A stretch of DNA of 64,000 bases from AWTP1-18 sp036504515 (GTDB lineage Bacteria > Pseudomonadota > Gammaproteobacteria > Burkholderiales > Rhodocyclaceae), in the NCBI GenBank assembly GCA_036504515.1, contig DASXVA010000007.1, positions 62,001 through 126,000 on the forward strand, in the 5' to 3' direction. The notes under the pieces were generated by a model that had not been told where the DNA came from, ran no database searches, and worked only from the letters and a program-made list of their open reading frames with translations. Positions 41,190-49,861 of this stretch are shown here, one piece after another (position 1 is the first letter of the stretch; each line of letters opens with the position of its first letter). A program made the translations under genes and the position numbers.

Positions 41190-42725
41190 TCATGCGGCCT
41201 TGCGAGTGAAGTCTTTCAAGCGGAAGCCGAACGCCCAGAGGCTGCCCAGATAAGTTGCTCCTCCTCCTGCCACCAGAAGGGAAAGGTGGCCGATGCGGGT
41301 CAGACTGTTCCAGTGAAACCAGTCGGCCTCCTGACCCATTCCCCAACCCAGGAGCAAGCCCATCAGCGCCATGGCGGCCAGCAGTTTGCCGGTAAAGGCT
41401 AACCAACCAGGGGCCGGGTGATAAATACCCCGTTGGCGCAGGCCACGATAGAGCAGGGCGGCATTGATGCAGGAGGCCAAGCCTGTGGAAAGGGCCAGGC
41501 CAGCATGATGCAACCAGCCAATGAAGGTCAAATTCATCAATTGAGTCAGTGTCAGTGTCAGCAGGGCAATCTTGACCGGGGTACGGATGTCCTGTCGGGC
41601 GTAGAAGGCGGGAGCCAGTATCTTGACCAGAATGAGTCCCGACAAACCGACGGTGTAGGCCACCAGTGCTTCCCGGGTGCGCAGTACGTCGGCAACGGTA
41701 AAGGCACCGTGCTGGAACAGAGTTGATAGCAGGGGGACGGCGAGGATGGCCAGGGCCAGGGCTGCGGGCAGGGTTAACAGCAGCGTCAGGCGCAGCCCCC
41801 AGTCGAGCAAGGCCGAGAACTCTTCCTTTTGCCCTGCAGCATGGGTTTTGGACAGGCTGGGCAAAAGAATGGTGCCTAGGGCGGCCCCCAGCAAACCAGC
41901 GGGGAATTCCATCAGGCGATCGGCGTAATACAGCCAGGAGACGCTGCCGCTCTCCAGGAACGACGCGAAGATCGTATTGATCAGCAAGGAAATCTGGGAA
42001 ACGGACACGCCGATCACGGCTGGGGCCATTAGTTTGAGAATACGGCGAACCCCTTCATCCTTCAGGGAAAAACTGAAACGAGGCAGCATGCCGATCTTGG
42101 CCAGGGCTGGGATCTGGATGCCTAGTTGTAGAAGTCCCCCCAGAAATACGGTCCAGGCCAGGGCTAGTACTGGCGGATTGAAGTGATCTGCCAGCAGCCA
42201 GGCGCCGCCAATCATGGAGATATTAAGGAGCACCGGCGTAAAAGCCGGTAGCGCAAAACGGCTCCAGGTATTAAGAATCCCCGCGGCCATGGCCACCATG
42301 GACATGCAGAGGATGTAAGGAAAGGTGATTCGGGTCAGGGTCACCGTTAGGGCAAACTTTTCCGGGTCTCCCGAAAAACCGGGGGCGGAGACATAAATGA
42401 TCAGGGGCGTGGCAATCATGCCGATCAATGTGATGATCAGCACGGCCAGAAACAGGGCGGTGGTGACGTGATCGACCAAGCGCTTGGTTTCGGTTTCCCC
42501 TTTCCGGTTGCGGTACTCCGCCAGAATGGGGACAAAGGCTTGGGAGAAGGCCCCCTCGGCAAACATCCGCCGTAGCAGGTTGGGTAGGCGGAAGGCCACA
42601 AAGAAGGCATCGGTAGCCATCCCCGCGCCGAACACCCGGGCAATGATGAAATCCCGGACAAACCCGAGAATGCGGGACAATAGGGTCATACCGCTGACCG
42701 TGGCGAGAGCTTTGAGAAGATTCAT
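41190..42725 (-). CDS. murJ: Lipid II flippase MurJ
   Basis: MOP-superfamily membrane protein of 511 residues with about 14 transmembrane helices that flips lipid II across the inner membrane. It begins MNLLKALATVSGMTLLSRILGF; key motifs are GFVRDFIIARVFGAG near the N-terminus and FRLPNLLRRMFAEGAFSQAFVP near residue 50-70, which includes functional arginines. The ATG at 42725 is chosen over a TTG three codons earlier. It is divergent from rpsT, the usual neighbour in betaproteobacteria. Confidence 0.95.
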   Translation of the reverse strand: MNLLKALATVSGMTLLSRILGFVRDFIIARVFGAGMATDAFFVAFRLPNLLRRMFAEGAFSQAFVPILAEYRNRKGETETKRLVDHVTTALFLAVLIITLIGMIATPLIIYVSAPGFSGDPEKFALTVTLTRITFPYILCMSMVAMAAGILNTWSRFALPAFTPVLLNISMIGGAWLLADHFNPPVLALAWTVFLGGLLQLGIQIPALAKIGMLPRFSFSLKDEGVRRILKLMAPAVIGVSVSQISLLINTIFASFLESGSVSWLYYADRLMEFPAGLLGAALGTILLPSLSKTHAAGQKEEFSALLDWGLRLTLLLTLPAALALAILAVPLLSTLFQHGAFTVADVLRTREALVAYTVGLSGLILVKILAPAFYARQDIRTPVKIALLTLTLTQLMNLTFIGWLHHAGLALSTGLASCINAALLYRGLRQRGIYHPAPGWLAFTGKLLAAMALMGLLLGWGMGQEADWFHWNSLTRIGHLSLLVAGGGATYLGSLWAFGFRLKDFTRKAA

Positions 42726-42763
42726 GGGCGGCAATCTTAGGCTAAGTCACCATGAAACAGGTC

Positions 42764-42792
42764 TTGCAAAAGCAAAAGAAAGCCCCTATACT
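42764..42792 (+). promoter_or_regulatory. Sigma70 promoter of rpsT
   Basis: TTGCAA (42764-42769) and TATACT (42787-42792) are separated by exactly 17 bp, about 40 bp before the rpsT start. Confidence 0.7.
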
Positions 42793-42831
42793 CGCGCGCT
42801 TTTCCCGACTCCTGTAACACGGACAACAGAC

Positions 42832-43092
42832 ATGGCCAATACCGCCCAAGCCCGCAAACGTGCCCGTCAGGCCGTTAAACAGCGCGCCCACAATGTGAGC
42901 CTCCGCTCCGCCCTGCGCACTGCCATCAAGAAGGTGCGCAAAGCGATTGACGCTGGTGACAAGACCGCTGCTCAAGCAGTGTTCAAGGATTCCCAGAGCA
43001 CTATCGACTCTATCGCCGACAAGAAGATCGCTCACAAGAACACCGTGGCTCGTTACAAGAGCCGCCTGTCCGCCGCCATCAAGGCTCTGTAA
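42832..43092 (+). CDS. rpsT: 30S ribosomal protein S20
   Basis: Basic helical ribosomal protein of 86 residues binding 16S rRNA. It begins MANTAQARKRARQAVKQRAH and ends YKSRLSAAIKAL, as in the family. The ATG at 42832 is chosen over the longer frame from 42484, which crosses the murJ start. A terminator follows at about 43144-43177. Confidence 0.98.
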   Translation: MANTAQARKRARQAVKQRAHNVSLRSALRTAIKKVRKAIDAGDKTAAQAVFKDSQSTIDSIADKKIAHKNTVARYKSRLSAAIKAL

Positions 43093-43143
43093 TTCCTTGA
43101 TTTGACAGCTTGCCTTCCGGCAGGTTGTTGGCAGTGACATGAT

Positions 43144-43177
43144 AAAAACCCCGCTTTCCTTGGAAAGACGGGGTTTT
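43144..43177 (+). terminator. Terminator after rpsT
   Basis: AAAAACCCCG-CTTTCC pairs with GGAAAG-A-CGGGGTTTTT (one bulge), followed by GTTTTTCC. It lies about 50 bp after rpsT. Confidence 0.85.
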
Positions 43178-43243
43178 TGTTTTTCCTATCTAGTTTTGCT
43201 GAGCGGTTGCAATTCGACGGCTGCTGATGACTGATCTGGATTT

Positions 43244-43894
43244 ATGGCCCGCCTTATTCTGCTCAACAAACCTTACGGCGTTCTCACCCAGTTCACGGAT
43301 GGAGAAGGTCGGCCTACCCTCAAGGATTACGTCCCCATTCCGGGGGTTTATCCCTGTGGCCGCCTTGATTCTGATAGCGAGGGCCTCGTCGTGCTCACTG
43401 ACGACGGTGCCCTGCAAGCTCGCATTGCCGATCCTCGTCACAAGCTGGCCAAGGTGTATTGGGCTCAGGTTGAAAAAATTCCTGATGCCGATGCACTACG
43501 GCAATTGAGTGGTGGTCTCGACCTGGGAGATTTCATTACGCGTCCCTGCCAGACGAAGCTGATGAATGAACCGGAAAATCTTTGGCACCGGGAGCCGCCC
43601 ATCCGTTATCGCGCCGCCATACCGACTGGCTGGGTTGAGCTTACGCTTAAGGAAGGCAAGAACCGTCAAGTTCGCCGCATGACGGCAAAGGTTGGTTATC
43701 CCACTTTGCGTCTCATTCGCTGGTCCGTGGGTGACTGGACCTTGGAAGGGTTGCAGCCCGGAGAGTGGCGCGAATTGACGGTGGAAAGTCCTGCGCCGAA
43801 AAATACAAAGCCAGCAGGTCAACCTTCTTCCCGACGTAACGTTAGTGGACATGACACACGGCGAATACGCACCGGTGCCAAATTCAAAACTTGA
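43244..43894 (+). CDS. rluE: 23S rRNA pseudouridine synthase, RluE/RsuA family
   Basis: Pseudouridine synthase of 216 residues. It starts with LILLNKPYGVLTQF, carries the catalytic Asp at 42 in CGRLDSDSEGLVVL, and the second conserved region LTLKEGKNRQVRRMTA near 145. There is no S4 domain, which favours RluE (23S U2457) over RsuA or RluB. The last 35 residues are a basic, probably disordered tail. Confidence 0.88.
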   Translation: MARLILLNKPYGVLTQFTDGEGRPTLKDYVPIPGVYPCGRLDSDSEGLVVLTDDGALQARIADPRHKLAKVYWAQVEKIPDADALRQLSGGLDLGDFITRPCQTKLMNEPENLWHREPPIRYRAAIPTGWVELTLKEGKNRQVRRMTAKVGYPTLRLIRWSVGDWTLEGLQPGEWRELTVESPAPKNTKPAGQPSSRRNVSGHDTRRIRTGAKFKT

Positions 43895-43912
43895 TTTGAA
43901 AGGGTTCACGAA

Positions 43913-44125
43913 ATGTCCAAGCTGATGTCTCTTCTGGTTGCCGGTCTGTTTGCTGCCACTACTGCTATTGCTGCCGATGCTCCCAAGGCTGCCGAAGCTG
44001 CTCCTGCTGCTGCTCCCGCCGCTACGGCGCCCGCTGCTGCTGAAAAGCCAGCCAAGAAGGCTAAGAAAGTAAAGAAGGCCAAGAAGGCTGAAGCCGCTCC
44101 TGCTGAAGCTGCCCCCGCCAAGTAA
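43913..44125 (+). CDS. Small exported Ala/Lys-rich protein
   Basis: A 70-residue peptide with a clear signal sequence (residues 1-21, ending IAADAP) and a mature part made only of Ala, Pro, Lys, Glu and a few Val/Thr. It has an acidic/neutral first half and a KAKKVKKAKKAE basic core. It resembles acid-shock or histone-like low-complexity exported proteins; the role is unknown. The gene has its own terminator at 44147-44170. Confidence 0.8.
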   Translation: MSKLMSLLVAGLFAATTAIAADAPKAAEAAPAAAPAATAPAAAEKPAKKAKKVKKAKKAEAAPAEAAPAK

Positions 44126-44146
44126 TCGGGCGATTCAAGGCAATGC

Positions 44147-44170
44147 AAAGGGCTGGGTAACCAGCCCTTT
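44147..44170 (+). terminator. Terminator after the Ala/Lys-rich gene
   Basis: AAAGGGCTGG / CCAGCCCTTT 10-bp perfect stem, GTAA loop, followed by TTCGTTTT. Confidence 0.88.
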
Positions 44171-44236
44171 TTCGTTTTGGCTGATCCAACCCACCACAAG
44201 GGTGGGAAAATGCCCCGTCTTGTTTCGGAGCTTCCT

Positions 44237-44677
44237 ATGTTTAAAAAGCTGTCGATTGCAGCCATTCTGTCGAGTGCTGCCATCCTGGGCCATGCCCAGT
44301 CTTTTCCCCTGATGGAACTCAACCTGGGCATCCATCGCATCGAAACTGAAGTCGCCGCCACTCAAGACACCCGCATGCAGGGACTCATGTTCCGGCAGAC
44401 CATGGCCGACAACCACGGCATGCTCTTTGTCTTCCCCGATGCCCAGCGTCATTGCATGTGGATGCGCAACACTTTGCTTCCCCTGTCTGTCGCCTTTCTC
44501 GACGAAAAAGGGCAGATCATCAATGTGGAAGACATGCAACCAAAAACAGAAAACAATCATTGCGCAGCCAAGCCCGCTCGTTTCGCTCTTGAAATGAACC
44601 TGGGCTGGTTCAAGCGCAAAGGCTTCGGTGCCGGCGCTCCACTATCCGGCATTGAACGCGCCCCCGCCCCCCAGTAA
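44237..44677 (+). CDS. DUF192 family exported protein
   Basis: Protein of 146 residues of the DUF192 family. A signal peptide (1-20, ending GHAQS) is followed by the family core: QGLMFRQTMADNHGMLFVFP near 50-70 and MWMRNTLLPLSVAFLDEKG near 78-96. The function of DUF192 is not established. The ATG at 44237 has a GGAG site eight bases upstream; the frame from 44177 lacks one. A quinone oxidoreductase gene follows after 13 bp, so they may be co-transcribed. Confidence 0.85.
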   Translation: MFKKLSIAAILSSAAILGHAQSFPLMELNLGIHRIETEVAATQDTRMQGLMFRQTMADNHGMLFVFPDAQRHCMWMRNTLLPLSVAFLDEKGQIINVEDMQPKTENNHCAAKPARFALEMNLGWFKRKGFGAGAPLSGIERAPAPQ

Positions 44678-44690
44678 GGAACAGAACCCC

Positions 44691-45671
44691 ATGCGTTACA
44701 TTGATCACGGCACCGGCGGTGAGCCCCAGACCATGAAGCTCGCCCAGGGCGATGTGCCCGAGGCCAAGGCAGGTGAAATTCTGATTGAAGTTCATTACGC
44801 CGGCATCAACCGCCCCGACGTGATCCAGCGCCAGGGCAAGTACCCGCCTCCTGTTGGCGCATCTCCCGTCCTCGGTCTTGAAGTGGCTGGCCGTGTAGCT
44901 GCTTTGGGTGAAGGCGTCAGCGAATGGCAGGTGGGCGATCTGGTCACCGCCCTGACACCCGGTGGTGGCTATGCCGAGTACTGCACAGCGCCAGCCAGTA
45001 ATGCGCTACCCATTCCCGAGGGGCTAACGGTTGCCGAAGCGGCGGCGCTGCCGGAAAACTGGTTCACTGTCTGGTCCAATTTACGCGATATGTGCCAACT
45101 CAAGGCAGGCGAACGTCTGCTGGTGCATGGCGGCTCCGGCGGCATCGGCCTTGCTGCCATTCAGCTTGGCAAACTCACGGGCTGCGAAGTGTTCACCACC
45201 GTCGGCAATGATGAAAAAGCCTCGGCTTGCCGCGCCATTGGTGCTGACCATGTCATCAACTACAAACTGGCCGACTTCAAGGATGTGGTGCGTAGCCTGA
45301 CCAAAGATCAGGGCGTGGATGTGGTGCTCGACATGGTGGGCGCACCCTATGTGCAGAAGAATCTGAGCGTGCTGCGCAAAGATGGCCGCCTGTCCATCAT
45401 CGCCTTCCTGGAAGGTAGCAAGGGCGAAGTCGACTTGATGCCCGTCATGCTCAAGCGCTTGACGGTGACCGGCTCCACCCTCCGTCCCCGCAGCGTTGCC
45501 GAGAAAACGTTGATTCGGGATGCCCTGCGCACCCATGTCTGGCCAGCCGTGGCTGCGGGCAAGGTCAAGACCCGCATCCATGCGGTTTTCCCCCTGGCCG
45601 AAGCGGACAAAGCCCACGAGCTGATGGAGTCCAGCAAGCACATCGGCAAGATTCTGCTGCAGGTGAAGTAA
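44691..45671 (+). CDS. NAD(P)H quinone oxidoreductase (zinc-independent MDR family)
   Basis: Medium-chain dehydrogenase/reductase of 326 residues, of the PIG3-like quinone oxidoreductase type. The N-terminal GroES-like domain includes VHYAGINRPDVIQRQGKYP. The Rossmann fold has LVHGGSGGIGLAAIQLGK near residue 145-160. No zinc-binding cysteines are seen. The likely role is reduction of quinones in the cytoplasm; natural substrate unknown. The ATG at 44691 follows an AAGGAA site. Confidence 0.88.
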   Translation: MRYIDHGTGGEPQTMKLAQGDVPEAKAGEILIEVHYAGINRPDVIQRQGKYPPPVGASPVLGLEVAGRVAALGEGVSEWQVGDLVTALTPGGGYAEYCTAPASNALPIPEGLTVAEAAALPENWFTVWSNLRDMCQLKAGERLLVHGGSGGIGLAAIQLGKLTGCEVFTTVGNDEKASACRAIGADHVINYKLADFKDVVRSLTKDQGVDVVLDMVGAPYVQKNLSVLRKDGRLSIIAFLEGSKGEVDLMPVMLKRLTVTGSTLRPRSVAEKTLIRDALRTHVWPAVAAGKVKTRIHAVFPLAEADKAHELMESSKHIGKILLQVK

Positions 45672-45685
45672 GCGTCGTCAGTGCC

Positions 45686-46477
45686 TTAGTGACCGAGTAC
45701 CCACTCGGCTATTTTCACCACCACTTCCTTTTCCAGCCCGTTGTAACCGTGATGGGCATAGGCCCCGCAGGGGTCGCCCTGACTTTCACCGCCTTGGAAC
45801 GACAGCAACTGTTTTGGCGTGGCCTGGGTCAGTCGGTTCATCAATAGGGAAATGCTGCTGAAAGCACAGAGCGAGCAATCATCCTGTTCGTGATGCACAA
45901 CCAGCACCGGGATGTGAATTTTGCTCAGAGCCATGGCCGGCACCGGATTGCTTTTTTTCCCGGTCAGCACTGTCGAGGTCAGGACCAGTCCGTCGGGACC
46001 GGATGGAGGCGCCAGTTGTAAGGCGCCAAAGGCCGCCGACTCTGAGCCGCGGCTGGTTCCTATCAGCCAGACCGGAATATTGCTTTGCTGTCGAGCCCAA
46101 GCAATGACGGCATGGATGTCTGCTGCATGTTCCGCTGTTTGCCGAAATATATCGAGAAACGGGGGCTGTTGCCGGTCTGATGGTGCATCCATCACGATCA
46201 CCTGCAACGCCTGCTCGGCAAACAACTGCCGGGTACGAACAAGGAAATTTCCTTCGCCCCAGCCAAATTTCCCTTCAGGAGAAATCTGTAGTCCGCCATG
46301 GCCGCCGGCAAACAGAATGACCGCTGCCTTGCTTTGCGGTGGGGAGAGAACAAGTAGCCGCTGGCTCACTCCTGAGCGAGTCGGCAGGTCAACCACCTGT
46401 TCGCTTACCTCCGCATGGGCCAGGGGTAATACCGCCAGAAACAGAATTGCTAGCCAGTGTGTTCCAGAGGTTTGCAC
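45686..46477 (-). CDS. Exported alpha/beta hydrolase-like protein
   Basis: Protein of 263 residues with a signal peptide (1-22, ending LAHAEV). It has an alpha/beta-hydrolase pattern: an oxyanion region ILFAGGHGGL near 55, a nucleophile elbow with GTSRGSES near 143 and a late HHGYNGLEK that could supply the catalytic His. Two cysteines in DDCSLCAF suggest a disulfide. Substrate unknown. It is convergent with the quinone oxidoreductase gene. Confidence 0.75.
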   Translation of the reverse strand: MQTSGTHWLAILFLAVLPLAHAEVSEQVVDLPTRSGVSQRLLVLSPPQSKAAVILFAGGHGGLQISPEGKFGWGEGNFLVRTRQLFAEQALQVIVMDAPSDRQQPPFLDIFRQTAEHAADIHAVIAWARQQSNIPVWLIGTSRGSESAAFGALQLAPPSGPDGLVLTSTVLTGKKSNPVPAMALSKIHIPVLVVHHEQDDCSLCAFSSISLLMNRLTQATPKQLLSFQGGESQGDPCGAYAHHGYNGLEKEVVVKIAEWVLGH

Positions 46478-46501
46478 TGGCTGTTCTCCGACTGATTTGA
46501 T

Positions 46502-47548
46502 TTAACGAGGAATGACGTTGACCAGTTTTCTGGTGATATCTGCCGCTGAGGCTTCACTGCACCCGCTGACGTTCTGACCCGCCCACAGAGGCGAAAAATC
46601 GCCGCTGCTCTGACTTTCGGCCTTGGCTCTTAGCGGCGCGATTGCTGCTGTCGCCAACGGAAAGGCCGGAGCTGTTGGGCACAGGGGGCCAATCTCTTTC
46701 ATGATCCGGTTGACGATGCCCCGCGCAGGCCGGCCCGAAAAAATGTTGGTCAGGGCGGTATGGCCTGCCAGTTCGCTTTTCAGGGCAGCCCGGTGTGCCG
46801 CACTGGTACTGGCTTCCGGGCAGAGCAGATAGGCCGTTCCCACCTGTACCCCTGCAGCGCCCAAGGCCAGAGCCGCGGCAACACCCTGGGCGTCAGCAAT
46901 GCCGCCAGCGGCAATCACTGGCACCTTCACCGCTTTCACTATCTGGGGCAGCAGGGCAAAGGTACCGACCTGGGTGGTGATGTCTTCCGAGAGAAACATG
47001 CCGCGATGACCGCCTGCTTCCAGACCCTGGGCAATGATGGCATCCACCCCTTGAGCTTCGAGCCAGCGGGCCTCGGCAACGGTAGTGGCTGACGAAATGA
47101 TCTTTGAGCCCCAGCTGCGCACCCGGGCCAGCAAATCCGCAGAGGGCAGGCCAAAATGGAAACTGACCACCGGGGGCCGAAAGGCTTCCACCACGTCCGC
47201 GATTTCTGCGCTGAAAGGCGCTCGTCCCGGCCCCTTGGCGATGGCGCTGGAGTCAATGCCGAACTCTTTGTAATAGGGGGACAGGGTATTGATCCAGCCG
47301 AGTTCCCGGGCCTCATCCGGTACCGGGGGATGGTGGCTGAAGAAATTCACATTGAAGGGGTTGTCTGTTTCGGCCTTGATGGCTGTGAGTTCGGTCCGCA
47401 GCGCCTCAAGGCTGAGCATTGCCCCGGGCAGGGAGCCGAGGCCGCCGGCATTGGAGACGGCGATGGTCAGCGCACTGCCCTGGGAACCGGCCATGGGGGC
47501 CTGAATGATAGGGAGCGCAATGCCGAACAATTCCTGAATGGTCTTCAT
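46502..47548 (-). CDS. Nitronate monooxygenase (2-nitropropane dioxygenase family)
   Basis: FMN-dependent TIM-barrel enzyme of 348 residues. It begins with PIIQAPMAGSQGSALTIAVS, contains VDAIIAQGLEAGGHRGMF with the catalytic-type His near residue 180, and a phosphate-binding GGIADAQGVAAALALGAAGV near 220. Oxidation of propionate-3-nitronate or alkyl nitronates is the family reaction. The ATG at 47548 matches the family N-terminus; the frame to 47596 is an extension. Confidence 0.88.
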   Translation of the reverse strand: MKTIQELFGIALPIIQAPMAGSQGSALTIAVSNAGGLGSLPGAMLSLEALRTELTAIKAETDNPFNVNFFSHHPPVPDEARELGWINTLSPYYKEFGIDSSAIAKGPGRAPFSAEIADVVEAFRPPVVSFHFGLPSADLLARVRSWGSKIISSATTVAEARWLEAQGVDAIIAQGLEAGGHRGMFLSEDITTQVGTFALLPQIVKAVKVPVIAAGGIADAQGVAAALALGAAGVQVGTAYLLCPEASTSAAHRAALKSELAGHTALTNIFSGRPARGIVNRIMKEIGPLCPTAPAFPLATAAIAPLRAKAESQSSGDFSPLWAGQNVSGCSEASAADITRKLVNVIPR

Positions 47549-47633
47549 GGATTTCTCTCTAGGGTTTTGTTTTTCTGGCATGAGAGAGTGCCACAACTTT
47601 GCCCTGGCTTGCGAATGGCGGATGGTCTACGGC

Positions 47634-48350
47634 TTACAGGCCCAGGGCAGCCATCACCGCAGCAAAATCATCCTCGACGGGCGCTTCGAGGTGCAACACT
47701 TCTCCGCTGACCGGGTGCTTGAACTGCATCTCGACGCAGGCCAGCAGCAAGCGATGGCTGTTGAACAATTGCTGGAACAGGCGATTGTGTTTGCCCTTGC
47801 CGTAGGTGGCATCGCCGATGATGGGATGGCTGATGTGTTTCAGATGGCGACGCAACTGATGGCGACGTCCGGTGACCGGCTCCAGTTCCAGCAAGGCATA
47901 GCGGCTGGTGGGGTAGCGGTCCACTTGATGGTGTAGTTCGGCGATGGATAGCCGGCGATAACGGGTCAGGGCCGGTTGCAGAACTTCAGCGTCGGCACTA
48001 TTGCCGATGGTGGCTTCGTATTCGTCGCGGATCTTTGCCAGGGGATGATTGATCTCACCTTGCTCCGGCGGATGGCCGCGCACGATGGCGAGGTAGCGTT
48101 TGCCCACATCCTTGCCCATGAAGGCCTGTCCAAGCGTGCGGGCAATCTCGGGCTTCAGAGCGAAGACGAGGATGCCCGAAGTGCCCCGGTCCAGGCGATG
48201 GATGGGATAGACCCACTGACCAATCTGATCCCGCAGCAGTTGTACGGCGAAGCGTTCTTCCTGGCGCGCCAGATTGCTGCGATGGACCAGGAGTCCCGGC
48301 GGTTTGTGGATGGCGACAATATGCTCATCCCGGTAGAGGATGGGCAGCAT
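47634..48350 (-). CDS. truC: tRNA pseudouridine(65) synthase TruC
   Basis: RluA-family pseudouridine synthase of 238 residues. It has the N-terminal HIVAIHKPPGLLVHRS, catalytic D54 in HRLDRGTSGILVF, and the C-terminal LELEPVTGRRHQLRRHLKHI typical of TruC. It lacks an S4 domain. It would modify U65 in certain tRNAs. The start overlaps the stop of the YchJ-like gene as TGATG. Confidence 0.92.
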   Translation of the reverse strand: MLPILYRDEHIVAIHKPPGLLVHRSNLARQEERFAVQLLRDQIGQWVYPIHRLDRGTSGILVFALKPEIARTLGQAFMGKDVGKRYLAIVRGHPPEQGEINHPLAKIRDEYEATIGNSADAEVLQPALTRYRRLSIAELHHQVDRYPTSRYALLELEPVTGRRHQLRRHLKHISHPIIGDATYGKGKHNRLFQQLFNSHRLLLACVEMQFKHPVSGEVLHLEAPVEDDFAAVMAALGL

Positions 48351-48748
48351 CAGGCCTGGTTTGCGGCGTCGGGAAAGGTGCCCGCAAGGTAGTACCAGCG
48401 CCCCTCTTCCTGAACGAAATCGCTCAATTCATGCAGCTTGTGGGCGCGGCCATTCAGTTTGTAGCGGGCGACGAATTCCACCTGGGTGGCCGTAGCCTTC
48501 TTGATGTCTAAGCCCATCCACTTGGGGGCAGGGGATTCGTTTAGGTCCAGGTTGGCAGGGCAGGTGCTGGGATGCCAGGTGGCCTTGAGGTAGTCCGTCA
48601 ATCCAAGCACGTAGGCGCTGTAACGGGATCGCATCAGGGCTTCAGGTGTTGCGGCCGGTGTGCCGCCATGACAGGGGCCGCAGCACTGGCCGTAGGGTTT
48701 GGCGCTGCCGCAGGGGCAGGGCTCTGTGACCTTGATGTCGCCAGCCAT
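48350..48748 (-). CDS. YchJ-like SEC-C metal-binding protein
   Basis: Protein of 132 residues with an N-terminal SEC-C zinc motif CPCGSAKPYGQCCG (about 9-22), then an NTF2-like YchJ domain starting EALMRSRYSAYVLG and including WMGLDIKKA. The family (UPF0225) has no firm function. The ATG at 48748 overlaps the upstream permease stop (TGATG) and its own stop overlaps truC, so three genes are coupled. Confidence 0.9.
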   Translation of the reverse strand: MAGDIKVTEPCPCGSAKPYGQCCGPCHGGTPAATPEALMRSRYSAYVLGLTDYLKATWHPSTCPANLDLNESPAPKWMGLDIKKATATQVEFVARYKLNGRAHKLHELSDFVQEEGRWYYLAGTFPDAANQA

Positions 48749-49737
48749 CACACCAGTCCTCGTGCCTTGAGTTCGTCCTTGAGATAGGCGTAATACACCG
48801 GGCCCGCCACGACACCTGGCAGACCGAAAGCGGCTTCCATCACCACCATGGCCAGCAGCAACTCCCAGGCCCGGGCATTGATCTGTCCGCCGACGATGCG
48901 CGCATTGAGGAAGTATTCCAGTTTGTGGATCAACACCAGATACAGCAGGGAACCGAGGGCCGCTGCCGGTGAGTTGGTCAGGCTGACCACCACGATCACC
49001 GTGTTGGAAAGCAGGTTGCCCACCACCGGCAACAAACCGGCGATAAAGGTGAACAGGATCATGCTGACGGTAAAGGGCAGATGGATGCCCAGCAGCGGCA
49101 GCACCACGGCCAGATAAACGGCGGTGAGGGTTGCGTTCAGGGCGGCGATGCGCACTTGGGCAAAAACGATGCGGCGAAAGGCTTCCGCCAGCCGCAGGGC
49201 CCGCTCTTGCAGCGCGTGGGCAAGAGGCTTCAGGGGGGCGTGGTCAATGGCATCGTGCAGGGCCAGCATGGCGCCGATGATCATGCCGATCAGGCCGTGG
49301 GCGGCACCGCGACCGGCCTCTTTGCCCAGAACTTGCATTTCGCCCGCGTGGTCCCGCAACCAATGCACTGCGCCGTTGTGGATAGCGTCCGCATCGGCGG
49401 GCAACATGGCCGCAATCCATTCCGGCAGGCTGCTGCGGGTATGGTCGATGATGGTGGCCATCTGCTGGAACATGGCCGGCAGGCTGCCCGCATCGGAACG
49501 GAAATAGGCCACCAGGGCAACGGTGACGAGGCTCACCACGGCAATCACCAGCGTAGCGATGATCACCACCGCCGCCAGCCGCGCCTTGCCGCCGGATAGC
49601 CGGCCGGCAATGATGCGCACCAGTTCAAATACAAGCAAACCCGCCATCAAGGCCGGCAGAAGGTGAAGCACCAGCACCAGCAACAACAGGAGAGCAGTAA
49701 TGATCCAGGCAGCGATTTGATGTTTGGTAACAGTCAT
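48748..49737 (-). CDS. AI-2E transporter-family (UPF0118) membrane protein
   Basis: Membrane protein of about 329 residues with about eight helices: a pair at the N-terminus, a long extracytoplasmic helical region (about 75-140), and a C-terminal cluster with LLPVVGNLLSNTVIVV near residue 235 typical of the family. Named for the TqsA/YdiK-type AI-2 exporter, but substrates vary and none can be read here. The ATG at 49737 is preferred over a TTG at 49788. Confidence 0.85.
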   Translation of the reverse strand: MTVTKHQIAAWIITALLLLLVLVLHLLPALMAGLLVFELVRIIAGRLSGGKARLAAVVIIATLVIAVVSLVTVALVAYFRSDAGSLPAMFQQMATIIDHTRSSLPEWIAAMLPADADAIHNGAVHWLRDHAGEMQVLGKEAGRGAAHGLIGMIIGAMLALHDAIDHAPLKPLAHALQERALRLAEAFRRIVFAQVRIAALNATLTAVYLAVVLPLLGIHLPFTVSMILFTFIAGLLPVVGNLLSNTVIVVVSLTNSPAAALGSLLYLVLIHKLEYFLNARIVGGQINARAWELLLAMVVMEAAFGLPGVVAGPVYYAYLKDELKARGLV

Positions 49738-49861
49738 GGAAACGGTGTGATGCACGCCAAGAATGGCAATGGGGGGATTATGGGCCAAAGTGCTAGTTGC
49801 TTTGGCCTAGATGGGGACAAGGTTTCTTTATGCAATGGCCGCGATGGGGCACACTGATGCC

